A stretch of DNA of 60,585 bases. Source: Symsagittifera roscoffensis (Eukaryota > Xenacoelomorpha > Acoela > Convolutidae). Location: the NCBI RefSeq assembly GCF_963678635.1, contig NW_026970927.1:1-60585 (forward strand), read 5' to 3'. The translations under genes were made by a program, and so were the position numbers. A model generated the notes under the pieces. The model did not search any database and was not told the origin of the DNA. It saw nothing but the letters and a program-made list of their open reading frames with translations. Shown here piece after piece: positions 22,868 through 34,560 of the stretch (position 1 is its first letter; the number at the start of each line of letters is the position of its first letter).

Positions 22868-23000
22868 ATAATGTTTTGGATAATTTTATAATATTATGAT
22901 AGTATTATCATCATATTATATAGTTTATAATATTATGATAGTTCTTATATTATTCTGATATTATGATCATATTATTATATAGTTTATTATATTCAGATAA
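22868..23000. repeat. AT-only low-complexity repeat
   Basis: Alternating TTATAATATTATGATAG units occur twice (near 22885 and 22927) and are followed by related TATTATGATCATATTATTATAT stretches. Almost no G or C. Probably simple-repeat expansion. Confidence 0.6.
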
Positions 23001-23394
23001 TTTTGGACAAATAAAACTAAGCATTAGAGAAAAAATATAATATCCGAAACTACGACTTGTAATTGAATAATACAGAGCAGTGTTTTACTACTATGTGGAT
23101 CCATCCTCTTCAAAAAGCCATCAGCAAACTGATGAGGCAAAATTTGAGCCATATCTACCAAAAAATTAAAAAATTCAGTTTATATATAGTAATAATTGAA
23201 AACTGATTAAGAAAACAATTTTTTTTTTGAAAATAATAATAATTATAATAATTGTAGTTCCTGCGAATCGCAGAGGAGCTATTAGTAGGCCTTAACAGTC
23301 CTGTCGAGGATAGTCCGTTTGTATTATTTCCCCACATTCCAGACTGTGTTATTTTGTTGAGCGCAGCTCTTTTATGCGACTCAAGGCCGTTTTT

Positions 23395-23585
23395 GTGCGT
23401 CTAGAACTTTCACGTGGTCCCACTTTTGCAGCCAAATTTGGTCAGGTTGTGGTAGACCTGAAGCTAGAGGTCAAGTGAGAGCTCGTCCTCACACACTATC
23501 ATTGCCATGGCATGGGATCGATTACACGATCTGACGATTCTAAAGTGAACGCCTTACCACTATGCTTAGTGCCCCTTAAAATGGA
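23395..23585 (-). mobile_element. Candidate tRNA-derived SINE
   Basis: On the minus strand an A box (TAGTGGTAAGGCG) is followed about 30 nt later by a B-box-like GTGTAATCGATCCC, the spacing expected of an RNA polymerase III promoter. Unrelated sequence follows, as in a SINE body. It lies beside another tRNA-headed repeat in the opposite orientation. Confidence 0.45.
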
Positions 23586-23654
23586 TCCTTTGAAAAGCAT
23601 CGTCAAAACAATTAATTTATAAAATGTCTACCTTTTTTTAGCTCAGTTGAAAGC

Positions 23655-23920
23655 GATGCTCATGATTTTTTTCTCTGCGTTGTAGGTCCACCACTTTTAC
23701 TAAATGGTCACGTCTCCGCCTCTCGGCCGAAAGGTCAGATGTTCGAGACCCACCATGATCCGTGCGCGTTGCTTGAGGGTTTGGCAACATTACCCAGCCC
23801 AGAAAAGTAACAAAAAAACTGCATGTAGTTTTTAAGCAAGGGCACAACAGGGGTTCGCCGTGATGAGCTGTACAGCTTGTATCTGTGTCCTATCTCTTGT
23901 AATAAATGGTCTTAAAAAGT
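23655..23920 (+). mobile_element. Candidate tRNA-derived SINE
   Basis: The tRNA-like head 'ggtcacgtctccgcctctc' is followed by 'ccgaaaggtcagatgttcgagaccc', containing a B box (GTTCGAGACCC). A body follows with CAGGGGTTCGCCGTGATGAG, and the unit ends GTAATAAATGGTCTTAAAAA. Head, body and short A-rich tail are the SINE layout. No second identical copy is in the window, so family status is unproven. Confidence 0.45.
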
Positions 23921-24824
23921 ATTCAAATAATGACGGATTTTTTCTTCGGAATTGTTCTAATGCTAAACAAATAATAGCCGATTCCTCTTTACGTATGGCA
24001 AAACGTTGGAAGGGAATTTGACAATTGAGAGCTAATTATCAGACACGGTTTTTCTTGATTATTTCTTTTACTTATTAAAAAACAGACAATAATCTTACTA
24101 CATTTCGAAATCATAATCTTTTGTTTTCATTTCGCACCATGAACTGCATTTCGCACCAGCTTATTGATTACTGTATTCCAAACAAACACTTGTGTTATAC
24201 AGTGCTGACTCAAATTAACCTAAAGAAGAAAGCGAACAAAATTGGGAACATAAATTGTGAACAATAACTGATCAGATCAAAAAATGCATTGACTTGTACA
24301 AGGGTTATTATGGTGTGTTTTGTTTTGTGAAATTTGGCCCCAAATGTTTTAGCCTTTTTCAATCAATCCCAATTTATGGTAAAATTGTTAGATGCATGTG
24401 CACTGTTGAGCAAATTATATCTTTTGAGTCTTTTGTGTTGCCCAAAAACATTGAGAATGCCATATTATCCTAAAAATGGCAGAAAAGAATTTATTACTCG
24501 TTGATGGTCAAGCTTTTTGATGAAAAACAATTTTTAACAGTTTTGGGCAATTTCATAGGAAATATAGTTATCATAAAGTTTGTTGAGCTGAAGATGAGGT
24601 TTGTTTTAATGTAGTTTGCTGAAACGCGGTTTCTTTTGGTGCTGGCGTGTTACGATGCCAACTAAAAGTTTTAGAAAAATAGGAAAAAAAAATTTTTCGG
24701 GGGCGTAAAATGTTTGGTACGAATTTTGCGAAATGGACTGCATCATTTGAGGTCTTCTAAAATTTTTGGAGGTTCCAAATTTATTCGCTTTTTGATAATT
24801 TAAATTTTTAAACTGAAGCAACAA

Positions 24825-25024
24825 NNNNNNNNNNNNNNNNNNNNNNNNNNNNNNNNNNNNNNNNNNNNNNNNNNNNNNNNNNNNNNNNNNNNNNNNNNNN
24901 NNNNNNNNNNNNNNNNNNNNNNNNNNNNNNNNNNNNNNNNNNNNNNNNNNNNNNNNNNNNNNNNNNNNNNNNNNNNNNNNNNNNNNNNNNNNNNNNNNNN
25001 NNNNNNNNNNNNNNNNNNNNNNNN
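24825..25024. other. Assembly gap, 200 N
   Basis: Exactly 200 ambiguous bases; this round number suggests a fixed-length placeholder, so the true distance is unknown. Any frames crossing it are meaningless. Confidence 0.98.
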
Positions 25025-25466
25025 AGAAACCAGCTCCTTTCATGCATATTTTAAAACCTTAATTCGAAACAATGGTAGTTTTCTGAATTCCTATCACTTT
25101 CATCCCCTCATTGTATGTTTTAGTTGCTTAGTGCCTTTGATTTTTTTCGTACAACCAGTAGCCTAGCCCGGAGGATAATTAATTAAGTTGAGCTATAGCT
25201 CATTTAATCGTGCGCCCATCAAACTATGGCTATCTTTCAAGAGCTCATCTCGCAAATTGCAGGGTAAGTGCGATTTCAACCCGCGACAACGTCACAAAGC
25301 CGAAAACCGCGAAGACTTGAAATTGTTAAACTTGCTCCATCCCGGAAACAGATGTATATTTAGACTTTTTTCAGTTTCAAGTCGGATAATTTTTTAGACA
25401 TTGACTTAAAACACCCGGAGAAAGTTCAAGTACCGAATCTTTTAAAAACTCACAATAAAGTTTAAT

Positions 25467-25472
25467 TTTATT
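25467..25472 (-). terminator. Candidate polyadenylation signal of the Sox gene
   Basis: AATAAA on the minus strand about 130 bp beyond the Sox stop codon. Another AATAAA overlaps the stop region itself (25596-25601) and is too close to be the likely signal. Confidence 0.3.
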
Positions 25473-25602
25473 AAGCAGATATCGAATTGCAATTGAATTA
25501 ATTTTAAATTAGAGAATTTAAGTCGCACTTTTTAACTTCCCTGAGAAAAGTGTATGAGATCATTATAAAGTAAAGAGCAACTACGATTATTCTGGTTTAT
25601 TT

Positions 25603-28324
25603 TCATAAGAAGTTTGACTGAATTGGAACCGAAGTTAATTCTTGAACAAAGTTTTCTGCCGAGAAGTTTCCATTGCGGGACGAATAACTTTGTTGGTCCC
25701 ACGGAACAGCGATTTGCGGGTCTATTGATTGTGTGTCATTGACCAAAGGTAGCTGGTTGTAATATAAATTAGGGTCCGCTTGTTGCTCGTAATGATAAAT
25801 TTGTGTAATTGCTGAAGAATCTGAGATGCCGTTCGCTCCAGCTGGATTATTGTTCATGATATCAGGGTATGGTTGCCTAAAAACCATTACAGAAAATTTG
25901 TTCTGCTTTTTTTAAGAAAAAGTTTTCATGCCATATTTAAATCCAGTGAGTTAGTAAATTTTATGTTTTAACTTGTAGTTTCCATTATGAACATGAGCTA
26001 TTAAATTAGAAGTAAAACATCTTTTTGAACCTACCCATGAATTGTAATTAAATTTGTCGGCTCTTCCAAGGGCACAAAAGCTTGATCAAAACAACCTCCA
26101 CTTTGCGATATTTGATGAGTCATCTCTGTTTTTGGAGGAAATGTCATTTGGTTTTGAAAACCATCCTGGTTCTCATTTATTTGGTACTCCGTGAAAAATC
26201 CTTCGTTCACGAGTGGTTGCTGTGGCTGAAATGTGTTCACGTTATTTGCAAAAATTTCTTCATAACATGGCGGCATAATAACTTGCTCAAGTTTGGCACC
26301 ATTGGGAAATTGACTTGGATTTGAGAACTCAGAATTAGGGTATCCGTTTTCAACAGAAAACTCACAAACGTTTGGTGGGTAAGGAAAATCATCATAACTA
26401 GTGCCGCTATTACCAACAGTCCAATTATTGTAATCATTGAAAACTTCAGGATAATTTGCGCCAACGTGAGGAGGCGTTATATAAAATGAATCAAAGTTCA
26501 TATTTTGTTGGCTTGACTTCGATTTGGCTTTCGAATTTTTTGATTTCGAATTTGAAATGGCCAATTTTTGATTTTTTGGGTTTAGAGATACAGCACCGTT
26601 ACTGGTGCTTGTTGTTGATGTTGTTCCGCTTAATTTGATGTTGCCACTTGCTGTTTTCGGTGGTCGTTTTTTGGGCCTGTATTTGTAGTGGGGGTACATT
26701 TTTTGATGCTCTGACTTGAGTTCGGTCGCTTTTGTTTCATATTCTTTTTTAGCATCCACACTCATTTCTTTCCATCGTTTTCCTGAAATTCCTTAAATTA
26801 GTTTGTTGCTTAAACTAAATGTTTTAAGAACACTCATCCACTATTTAAAGAACAATATTCTGGAAAAAAAACATACAAGCTGTTTAACTCTTTGAAGAGC
26901 CCGATCGCTTTTGTTTTCCTGGTTGAAATCTACAACTGGATGCATTTTTAAGGCCTTGTATTCTGGCTCGCTCTCAAGCATTGATTAAGGATCATGGCGG
27001 ATCAGAAATCTCAAACCAACTGATTGAAAGAGGCGGAACTTTAGCCTTTCTTTGTTCTCCATGCGAGAAGGCACTAATTGAACTGCTGAAGATTAAAATT
27101 CTGTATATGCGCTGCAGTGAACTAGCTGTAATCAGTGCGAAGAGAGCTAGTCCTTAAGTTACGTCAGCTATCCTCAGATATTTATTCCAACAAAATGGTT
27201 TAAAAAGTAAAAGCAAACCATCATTGTTTTAAATTGCTGATGTAAGAGAAGAAAAAAGGTTCACACAAAACCTACTCTGAGCTACTGTCTCAAGCATACA
27301 AAGATATCAAGAGTTTTTAGCAGGGGGAGATTCAACGAGGATGGGGGGGGGGGTTTGAAACAGACAGCTCCTCACCCCTTCCCGCAGAGATTCGGACCAA
27401 CGGCCATCCAAAAGATCCTCTTTGGTACGTATTTACGACCTGCACTTTGCTCGACCAAATCTACACATTTTTTAAAATAAAAGACAACAATTTTGAGGGT
27501 TGGGGGATTGAACTGTGGATCCAAGACTGTGTATAGGGTCTGTGAATAGACCTTTGGGAGATCTCGGAAAAACAATTCAGTCGACCTAAGAAAGTCAAAA
27601 TGAATAATGACTGTTTGCTTATGGATGATTTTCTTACAGATGCTCATTTTTTCTTTATTTCGGTATCGCAAATGTTACTCATTCTGCGATTGAATGAAAA
27701 CTACCATCTTAATAAATTTTACGAACTATATTTACCCAACATTTTGCTCAGCTCTGAATTATGTTTACTCGGAAACTCTTTGGCTAATTTCTTCCTTTCC
27801 TCTTTCGCCCAAACCATGAACGGGTTCATTGGTCGGGGAATCTTGGGAGCTTTTGGGGTATTCTCACCCCTAACTCCTCCCCCTATGTGCCCAAAACCCG
27901 GGTACAGATGTGACTGCAAAGGGTAAAACATTCCATTCATATCCAAGCTAGCCCCATAACTATACTGACTGTTGGAATATATTTGATTGACATCAACAAT
28001 AGGTGAACAGCTTGAGTTTTCAGCAATGGCGCTGTTGATTCCTGTGTGAAACTCGTGAAATTGGATCGCGCTTGGTTCGTAATTAGCTTCGTAAGTCGTT
28101 TCGTAATTCTGATCGTAACTCGTTTCGTAACACGTCTCATAACTCGCCTCGAAACTCGGAGCCGACGGGTAAAGAACTGTCGGGTTGTGGACTTCGTCGT
28201 AGAAGTAATGAGGCTCGTCCAACTCGGGCTGATAAAGTTGTTGCGGTTGAAGAAATGTTTCAAAGCTCGGCGGGGGCTCGAAAATTGTCTCTTTATTTGG
28301 GCAAGATTTATTAACTGTCTCCAT
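25603..28324 (-). CDS. SoxF-type HMG-box transcription factor, three exons
   Basis: Exons 27736-28324, 26035-26782 and 25603-25876. The donors TTGG|GTAAAT and ATGG|GTAGGT join acceptors TTTCAG|GA and TTTTAG|GC in matching phases, giving about 536 residues from the ATG at 28324 (an in-frame ATG at 28372 is possible). The HMG box starts near residue 162 with [20 protein letters not shown], reaches [10 protein letters not shown] at the exon 1 end, and resumes as [15 protein letters not shown] and [14 protein letters not shown]. The [16 protein letters not shown] pattern and an intron straight after SKMLG fit SoxF (Sox7/17/18), a DNA-binding developmental regulator. Oddities: Pro replaces Ala in the usual RPMNAFMVW, and the N-terminal region has a tyrosine repeat ([18 protein letters not shown]). 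The C-terminal half is Asn/Pro/Gln/Tyr-rich, like an activation domain. Confidence 0.88.
27321..27600 (+). mobile_element. Decayed hAT-type MITE in Sox intron 1 (family A)
   Basis: Begins CAGGGGGAGATTCA beside a G run. It keeps family blocks in order: 'cccttcccgcagagattcgga', 'cctctttggtacgtattt', then 'tttgggagatctcgg' and 'gtcgacctaagaaagtcaaaa', which match 40880-40920 and 38700-38730. The right terminus has been lost. Confidence 0.5.
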
Positions 28325-28372
28325 TATTTCATAAGTGATAGATACTAAATTGAAGTTATATTGAGATAACAA

Positions 28373-29602
28373 GAAATGTTTTTATGTTTTTATTGAATTC
28401 AAATTTCATTAAAAATTTCAAAATACTAGTTTATGCTAAACTGTGTTTTGATCAAATGATATTGAAGTTAATTTTGAAAGTTGTAGACTTTTTCAAGGAT
28501 TTTCCGGTTGGAATTTGTCATCTTTGATGAGTAATAAATAGAGTTGGTCTAACATATTGTTGTTATATTTCGTAATTCTGAAAACATTGCACCTATATTA
28601 AGTTGACATTTGAAAAATGGTCGAGACATATTCAGTAACACTACCGTTTTGAGAACTTTTACTAAGTTTAATGTGTACTTAGAAAGTTTTGAAATCCGCT
28701 ATAGGGTTGTAAGTAAATAAAATAACTCAAATAGATATAACTTCTTGAGATTTTGGGCATAAAATTTGAAATTTCAACATTTATTTTATTTCATCTTGGC
28801 TTCTTAGCCTTTCCAATGAAACTTTGTCAATGATAAATTTCGGGTTTATAGATTTAAAAATAAAATTCAAATAGGCTATTTTGTGAGGGTTTCTGATTTG
28901 GTCTAGAAATAAGGATTTATGTTGACATAAGTCAAACTTTTCCCTGCGATTTGGATCTGAAGACTTTACATGTAAAAATCAGGACGTACATCCTTAAGTA
29001 AACAGGATGAATAATATTCAACACATTGAAACTAAACTTCAAACTTCAAAGATTCAAACTTGAAATCTCGAAACTTGAAACAAGCATTTAAAATGTCAAA
29101 ACATCATCAAACCAAAATTTAAAAAACGACAAGGGATGAAATCAATTGAAATTTCAAGACTGCGGGTTTTGAAGCCAAGTTAACTGTTAGTCAAACAGAG
29201 TTCTAACTAAGAACTCTAGATAAGTACTAACTGAAATACTAACTAGGTTTTACTGATCTTTAACAACGGCTATTACCTTTCAAAAGATAGACTGTTAATA
29301 GAATTCATTTATTAGCACTTGATGTTTCAAAGTTATACTGGGTGAAAAGTTAACGTCATTCAAGCATTTGGTGTCTTTGATATTGAGATTTAAGTTGTTT
29401 TGATACTCAATGCTAAGAGTGAATTCAAACTTCGTGGTATATCTAATGACATTTTAAATGCCTGGGTCGAGTTCCGCGAACTGTGTCGAATATCATCTGA
29501 GTGTTTTGCGAAGAAAATTGCGTTGACCGCCGATATCTTTCTTCGCTTGCGCCGGTCACGGTTAAACTTGCTTTCGTCACGCCTGTGGCGGCTAAGTTTT
29601 AC
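28373..29602. other. Non-coding interval 5' of the Sox gene
   Basis: AT-rich, no supported exon. It should hold the Sox 5' UTR and promoter; an acceptor-like TTCAATTTAG near 28344 hints at an upstream non-coding exon. Confidence 0.3.
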
Positions 29603-32600
29603 CGGTCTTGCTAGCCAAGGAGATAATTTCTTTAGCTGCGCCGGTCGCATCTTAGTCTGCAAGGCCGATAAACCTTGAGTTTGGATCACAGCTGTCTGTA
29701 ATACCCAATGCTGGTCGCGATAATCTGGAAACAAAAACTTTGATCAAATTAGTCAAAAAAATTGGAGCGAAACGTCGGCCCGGGCTTTCATTAGAATCAA
29801 GACAAACTGTTTTTTAAAAAAAAATGAACCAGGATTATTTATGCAAAAATGACTATACTACGTTTTGTCTCAAAGGTGTAAAGTGGATTTGACAAACAAA
29901 TTTGGAATTTTTAATTAGCATTCATTGGTTTTTTGGTTTTGTGGGCAGTCAAAAAAGCCTTTGACCAACCACATAACCAACAAATGCGAATTAAAAATTC
30001 TAAAGGGGAGTTTTTTCAAAAGGCCGAAGAGGCATGTGTTTTAGAAAAAAAAACTTAAGTCAAAAATTTTTCATTTTTTTATTTGTCTTTCAATTAGCTG
30101 TCTAGCGCAGCGCAGTTTAGCGCTTTCCCTAATAAAAGAAAACAAAGTAAGAACTATAGTGACGGATCATAGAAGTTGCAACTTTTTGGTCTCAATAAAC
30201 AAATCAACGGAACTTTTTGTACACTTTTTTGTCGTTTTCTCTGCAAATACGATTGAAAGGTATAGATGTAGAGATATAGAATTGAAAATTAAACATGACT
30301 TATGAAACTACTTTGAAGAAACTTTCGGGATCAAAAATTGAGATTTGGTGTTTTAAAGGGATTAAATATCCATTATAACATAACTAGCTTCAGAGTTGTC
30401 CTTGCTGCGCAGTCATCTTCGCAAGCAATGCATAATGCATAAAAATGAAACTGAGCTCAAATTGATGTTTTCGACAGCTGATGATCTTCACTTGCTCTTG
30501 GCACAGACAAAAAAACAGCAGACAAAACAAACAATAAGTTACATGGTCCGTCGTCAAGAAACGGTCGTAGCTGTTTTGTTGGCACAGATCTTAAAAGTTT
30601 TTGTGGGAGCATATCAGCGATCTATCGACAAAATCAGAAACCACGTATCTGCTTATGAGAAACATGAGCGGTTGTCATTTTTTTCAAAGCGATTGCTTCA
30701 AATAGTTTATTTAGGGGCTTAATTCGACCTTCAGCGCAAAAATGCTCATAAATGTTTGACCGTTTTTAAAGCCGGAAAAAGGAACCGTCAGTTTTTTCTG
30801 TTGTTTTTCCGTTACATAAAGAATAAATGAAGATTGTCAGCTTCCAAAAGAAACAGTTTTATCTCCATGAACTGAAATTTCTTAATTTTTTGACTACGAA
30901 TGCCTCTAAAAAAAATTACAGTAAATTGACTTTTTATGCCTATATAGAAAAAGTTGCAAGCATCTCATCACCAAGTTGAAAAGTTGGTGTGCCGCGAGAA
31001 AAGGATTGGGCGAAAAATTCAATTCAAAAAGTACGTTTAATCCAATTTTCAGCAAAATGAGAAGAAAGTTCAATGAAAGAGGATATGATACTGAAAAAAC
31101 AACACGCTGAAAAAACTGTTATGTAAGAGTGACCAGTTTCTCTGGAAAAAAAAACATGCTCCTTAGTTTTGTAAGACACGTATTATTCCTGTATTCACAG
31201 TAAAAAAAAACTATTGTTAAATATGCCCAGTTCTTACAGTAATTGGAAAACAATTTTTTAGTTTTCCTTTTTCATGATTGAGAGTTCTGCGAGATTACAA
31301 ACTTCTACATTTTGAGGCCGAATTGTGCACTAGATATTTGCGCACATTTTGGTGTCTGTAGGTCACTAAAATCCAGACATTTCCTTAAACCTGTTCGAAA
31401 AGGTAAGTGAATTTCACCTACAAATTTTGCGTGAATTTCGCACACGAATACCTGTAACGAAAATATTGTGGACTCTAGTTTTGTCGCGGATTCCGCAATG
31501 AGCGCATATAACCAGTTGTTCCGAATTCAGCAAATTTAAACAATTTACGCAAATGGGTTCCACCTATTTATGCAAGTTCCGCTAACAATTTGCGGAATCT
31601 GCTTTCATTTTGCGGATTACACCTACAATTTGTGCATTCCGTATTTAGTTGCGGATTCCACGACAGCGTAAAGTTCATAAACACATATTAATATTTTTTT
31701 GAGATTCGACAAAATGTTATTGTTTCCAAAACATTTGTTGTGGATTCCGCAAATTAAGCCGCGGATTCCGCAAAACTGCCTGTTTTTGGAGCGATTTTTG
31801 AGCGATACAGTGTTTTAGGTAGTTGTTCGTGGAGACCAAAACAGCAAAGAAGATTTATTAAAAAATAGCAATGTCGCGGATTCCGCGATCAATCTATTTT
31901 CAGCCTGTTGCGGAATCCGCTGATATTTCACAAAATGCTCAGTTTGACCTCGTAATGTTTAACGAATTATATACAGCTATAAACTACTCTAGTGACTCAA
32001 TTCGTTGTGTTGGAAATAAGCCGCACAGTTTGCTTGTATTCGGAGGAATCTCACAATTATCGAATGAGCTATATTTTTCCCGCGCTCAACGCAATAATGA
32101 ATGGTTGTAAAAGCTTCTTCAGTAGAACTCTAATCGTTAAACTATTAATCCAATCGAAAAAAAAATTTCTTAGCTTTTCTAAAGCAATTTGCGTTTCGCT
32201 CAATTGCAATCAAGCTGGACGAGATGACGTAACGTAGATCACAAAATATTTAATTAAATTAATTAAACTTACCGCCAAATGACAACAAATTGAAAAGGAT
32301 CAGTACTTTCCAAAGAATGACAAGCGAAACGCAAACTGGCTTGAAAATCAAATCTGAAGCATTAAGGGTTCACATAATTATATCTAGACTTTTGCAACAA
32401 TAGGCAATCATCTCATCATAAAACTCAGCTGTTAATAATAGTGATGCACAATATCAATTTTACCATAATTAATTTTAATGAAAAAGATCTAATATACCAT
32501 GAAGTTGTCTTCTGTAAATGCTATTTTTTAAATAAGACACTTCCCAGTGTTCAAAAAACGACAAAGTTTTTGTTAATTAGAAAATTTTTCTCCCGTATAT

Positions 32601-34317
32601 GATTTCTCGGACGTTTTTTCGGGGTTTTGTCAACAATAATTAGTTAAGATCCAAATGTTTACAACTACATAATTGGTCGGGCATTTAGTTATTTGATGTT
32701 AGTGCATTAGTCACGAACTCTTGTTCACTGATTTTTTTGGCTGATTTTGTCGCTGATTTCAGTAATAAATTTTGGTCGCGGAATAATATGCGTTTAAAGT
32801 TCAAAATCTGGAACTTACAGGCTAATTTTGATCCGGTTGATTGATCATTTAACTGTGAGGTGAGTTGAGCCAATCACTTGACGGCAATACAGTAAACCTG
32901 CGTCAGTATAAGGAAAACGACAAAAAAGACTGGAAAAAAGATCATTTTTGGGTTATTGGATTGCATAATTACATAACAGCATTACAAGTCTGATCTCTAC
33001 TATTTATTGAACTTCATACGGAAAATGCAGTTTGGAAAAAAAAATTGAACTTAAACAGCTCGTGTCTTAAAACTGCTAAACTGCACTTTCGAAATGAAAA
33101 TTTTTTCTCCGAAAACTAGATATTCGCAGTATATGTAATTTATTTGAATCACTAAGCTAGCGGATTACTGAAACTCCAAAAAAAGTAAACCTTCTATAAC
33201 ATAAACAAACTAAATTGGTGCGCTAATAATTTTTTTATTCAATCATTGCAAGTTACAGATATTTCATTATTCAACAAAACTAAATTGCATTGAATTTCTT
33301 TTTGTTCCGACTTTCGATGCGAAAGTAACGGAAAATTTGTGCTCGGGGTGGGTTTTTTTTTCTTCAGACAAATTTCGTTTTTTTAACTAGCCATTTTTGA
33401 CGGAATTTTTAAATATCATTCGAAAGGTATTGTTGTCCTGAGCTCAAAATTGAAAAGATATTTTACCTGTGATCATTTTTTGTAAAGTTACGGGGGCTTA
33501 AAGATTGCCATTTTGGCCAATTTGGAACAATTAACGCGCTATATATTTCGCGCTATTAACGCTTAAGCGGAGAGTTAATCCTTCTTAGAAATCGTTCCAA
33601 ATTGGTTAAAAGAAGCTTATTTGCCATAAATGGTTTGTTACAATGAGCGAAATCTATTCTTTTGTACTTTATATGGCGTGTGGGGGGATGATTTTCATAA
33701 AAAATTTCAAATTTTAGAAGAAAAAAAAATTTCATTTTGTATTATTTCATTGAGTTTTTTTATGTTATTACTGCTGCTCCATAAACCTTAAAAGGCAGTC
33801 GGAACATTCAGGGCTTCGCCCTGATACGAGCAGTCTTGTCTGAATATTTTAAGTTTAATTTAAATTTTGAAACCAAAAGAAAAAATAGACCCTGAACAGA
33901 TTTGAACAATCCTTTTATCAATCCCTTGTCACTCTTCTGTTGTCTAGACTGTTTAATCTAACACACAGGGTATAAAAAGTAGAATCTTGCTAAGCAATTC
34001 CAAGAAGCGTATAATTAAATCAACAGTTATAATTTTTAAAAAATGAAAAGCAACATTTCAAAATTGTATCTTCTATCCGTAAATCATAATGGTCGCGAAC
34101 ATTTTGAGTGTTTGCTTATAATTTGGTCGCTTACGGGGGAGACTGCACTGCTGGCCTTTAACTTTTTTGCCCGGGTCGATGACCGAGTTTTATCTGTGGC
34201 ATTTTTGGCACGGTGTGCGTAGACAGCGCGATCAGATATCTCGACAGATATAGGGTTTTTAATTACTTTTGCGATAAGAGTTCGCAATTCCCAGACTTTC
34301 CCGGTCTGAGACGGCAT
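29603..34317 (-). CDS. Unidentified basic protein, three candidate exons in phase (partial)
   Basis: Three minus-strand blocks stand out for balanced base composition and strong splice signals. Exon 34135-34317 starts with ATG and ends CCC|GTAAGC (61 codons, phase 0). Exon 32819-32852 (34 bp) runs from CTCACAG to GCCT|GTAAGT (phase 0 to 1). Exon 29603-29724 runs from GTTTCCAG|AT to CCG|GTAAAA (phase 1 to 0). Phases agree across all three joins, giving about 113 residues rich in Lys, Arg, Ser and Thr, starting MPSQTGKVWELRTLIAKVIK. I recognise no domain and find no terminal exon. Either introns of this length contain family B and other repeats, or the agreement is chance; the tiny middle exon is the weakest link. 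It could alternatively be untranslated leader of the Sox gene. Confidence 0.35.
29905..30000. repeat. Short fold-back (inverted repeat)
   Basis: The arm GAATTTTTAATTAGCATTCA at 29905 is mirrored by the end at 30000 (CAAATGCGAATTAAAAATTC), with GGTTTTGTGG/CCACATAACC closer to the centre. Arms of roughly 40 bp with a few mismatches. Confidence 0.55.
30396..30722 (+). CDS. Unassigned 108-codon frame
   Basis: The longest plus-strand frame in this interval. It is preceded by CTTCAG|AG, an acceptor-like site, and ends in TAA. The product is Lys/Arg/Gln-rich with a hydrophobic patch (TVVAVLLAQILKVFVGAY). No recognisable domain and no ATG at the left end (the first in-frame ATG is about 11 codons in). 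Could be a terminal exon or chance. Confidence 0.15.
   Translation: MSLLRSHLRKQCIMHKNETELKLMFSTADDLHLLLAQTKKQQTKQTISYMVRRQETVVAVLLAQILKVFVGAYQRSIDKIRNHVSAYEKHERLSFFSKRLLQIVYLGA
31486..31920. repeat. Cluster of GCGGATTCCGC near-palindromes
   Basis: Exact GCGGATTCCGC at 31486-31496, 31761-31771 and 31876-31886, its reverse complement GCGGAATCCGC at 31910-31920, and one- or two-base variants at 31592, 31612, 31651 and 31741. Spacing is irregular and intervening sequence is not repeated, so this is neither a tandem repeat nor a single hairpin. Confidence 0.65.
33299..33839 (+). mobile_element. Family B element, copy 1 (~540 bp)
   Basis: Starts TTTTTGTTCCGACTTTCG, where ACTTTCG/CGAAAGT forms a small hairpin, and ends GGCAGTCGGAACATTCAGGG with its hairpin then GCAGTCTTGT. 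It aligns along its whole length with 34561-35112. No coding capacity, no clear target duplication, superfamily unknown. Confidence 0.65.
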
Positions 34318-34560
34318 CGACTATGCGTCTCATGAAATGTTGGGATCAATACCGGCGGATTGCTGCTACAAAGGCAGAAATGGCGCAACCAATGTTTTTT
34401 CTGAACCATCAATGTCATTTTTTCTGAAATTCTTATTACTTTTTATAATTTATGCTGTTCGTATCTTGCATTCTGAAGATTTCTTTTTTGTTCACTGCTG
34501 AACAATTGAGTTTCCTCATAATATAGTAACAGAAATAATATAGTTTCAGAAAGTAACACC

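Larger units (their letters stand above)
23921..25602. other. Non-coding interval including the assembly gap
   Basis: No supported gene. A short ATG frame with a strong donor (GCAGG|GTAAGT, near 25262) might be an isolated first exon but nothing downstream continues it. Confidence 0.3.

Noticed and set aside
22868-23000. CRISPR-like or regulatory array
   Set aside because: Repeats are AT-only simple sequence without regular spacers, and the genome is eukaryotic.
24606-25047. Minus-strand frames of 145 and 79 codons
   Set aside because: They run through the 200-N gap and have no real sequence in the middle.
25223-25262. Possible short first exon (MAIFQELISQIAG, strong donor) reminiscent of SLC22 transporter N-termini
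   Set aside because: Only 13 codons, no downstream exon of that family found, so not called.
26082-26638. Plus-strand and alternate-frame ORFs over Sox exon 2
   Set aside because: Shadows of the phase-consistent Sox exon.
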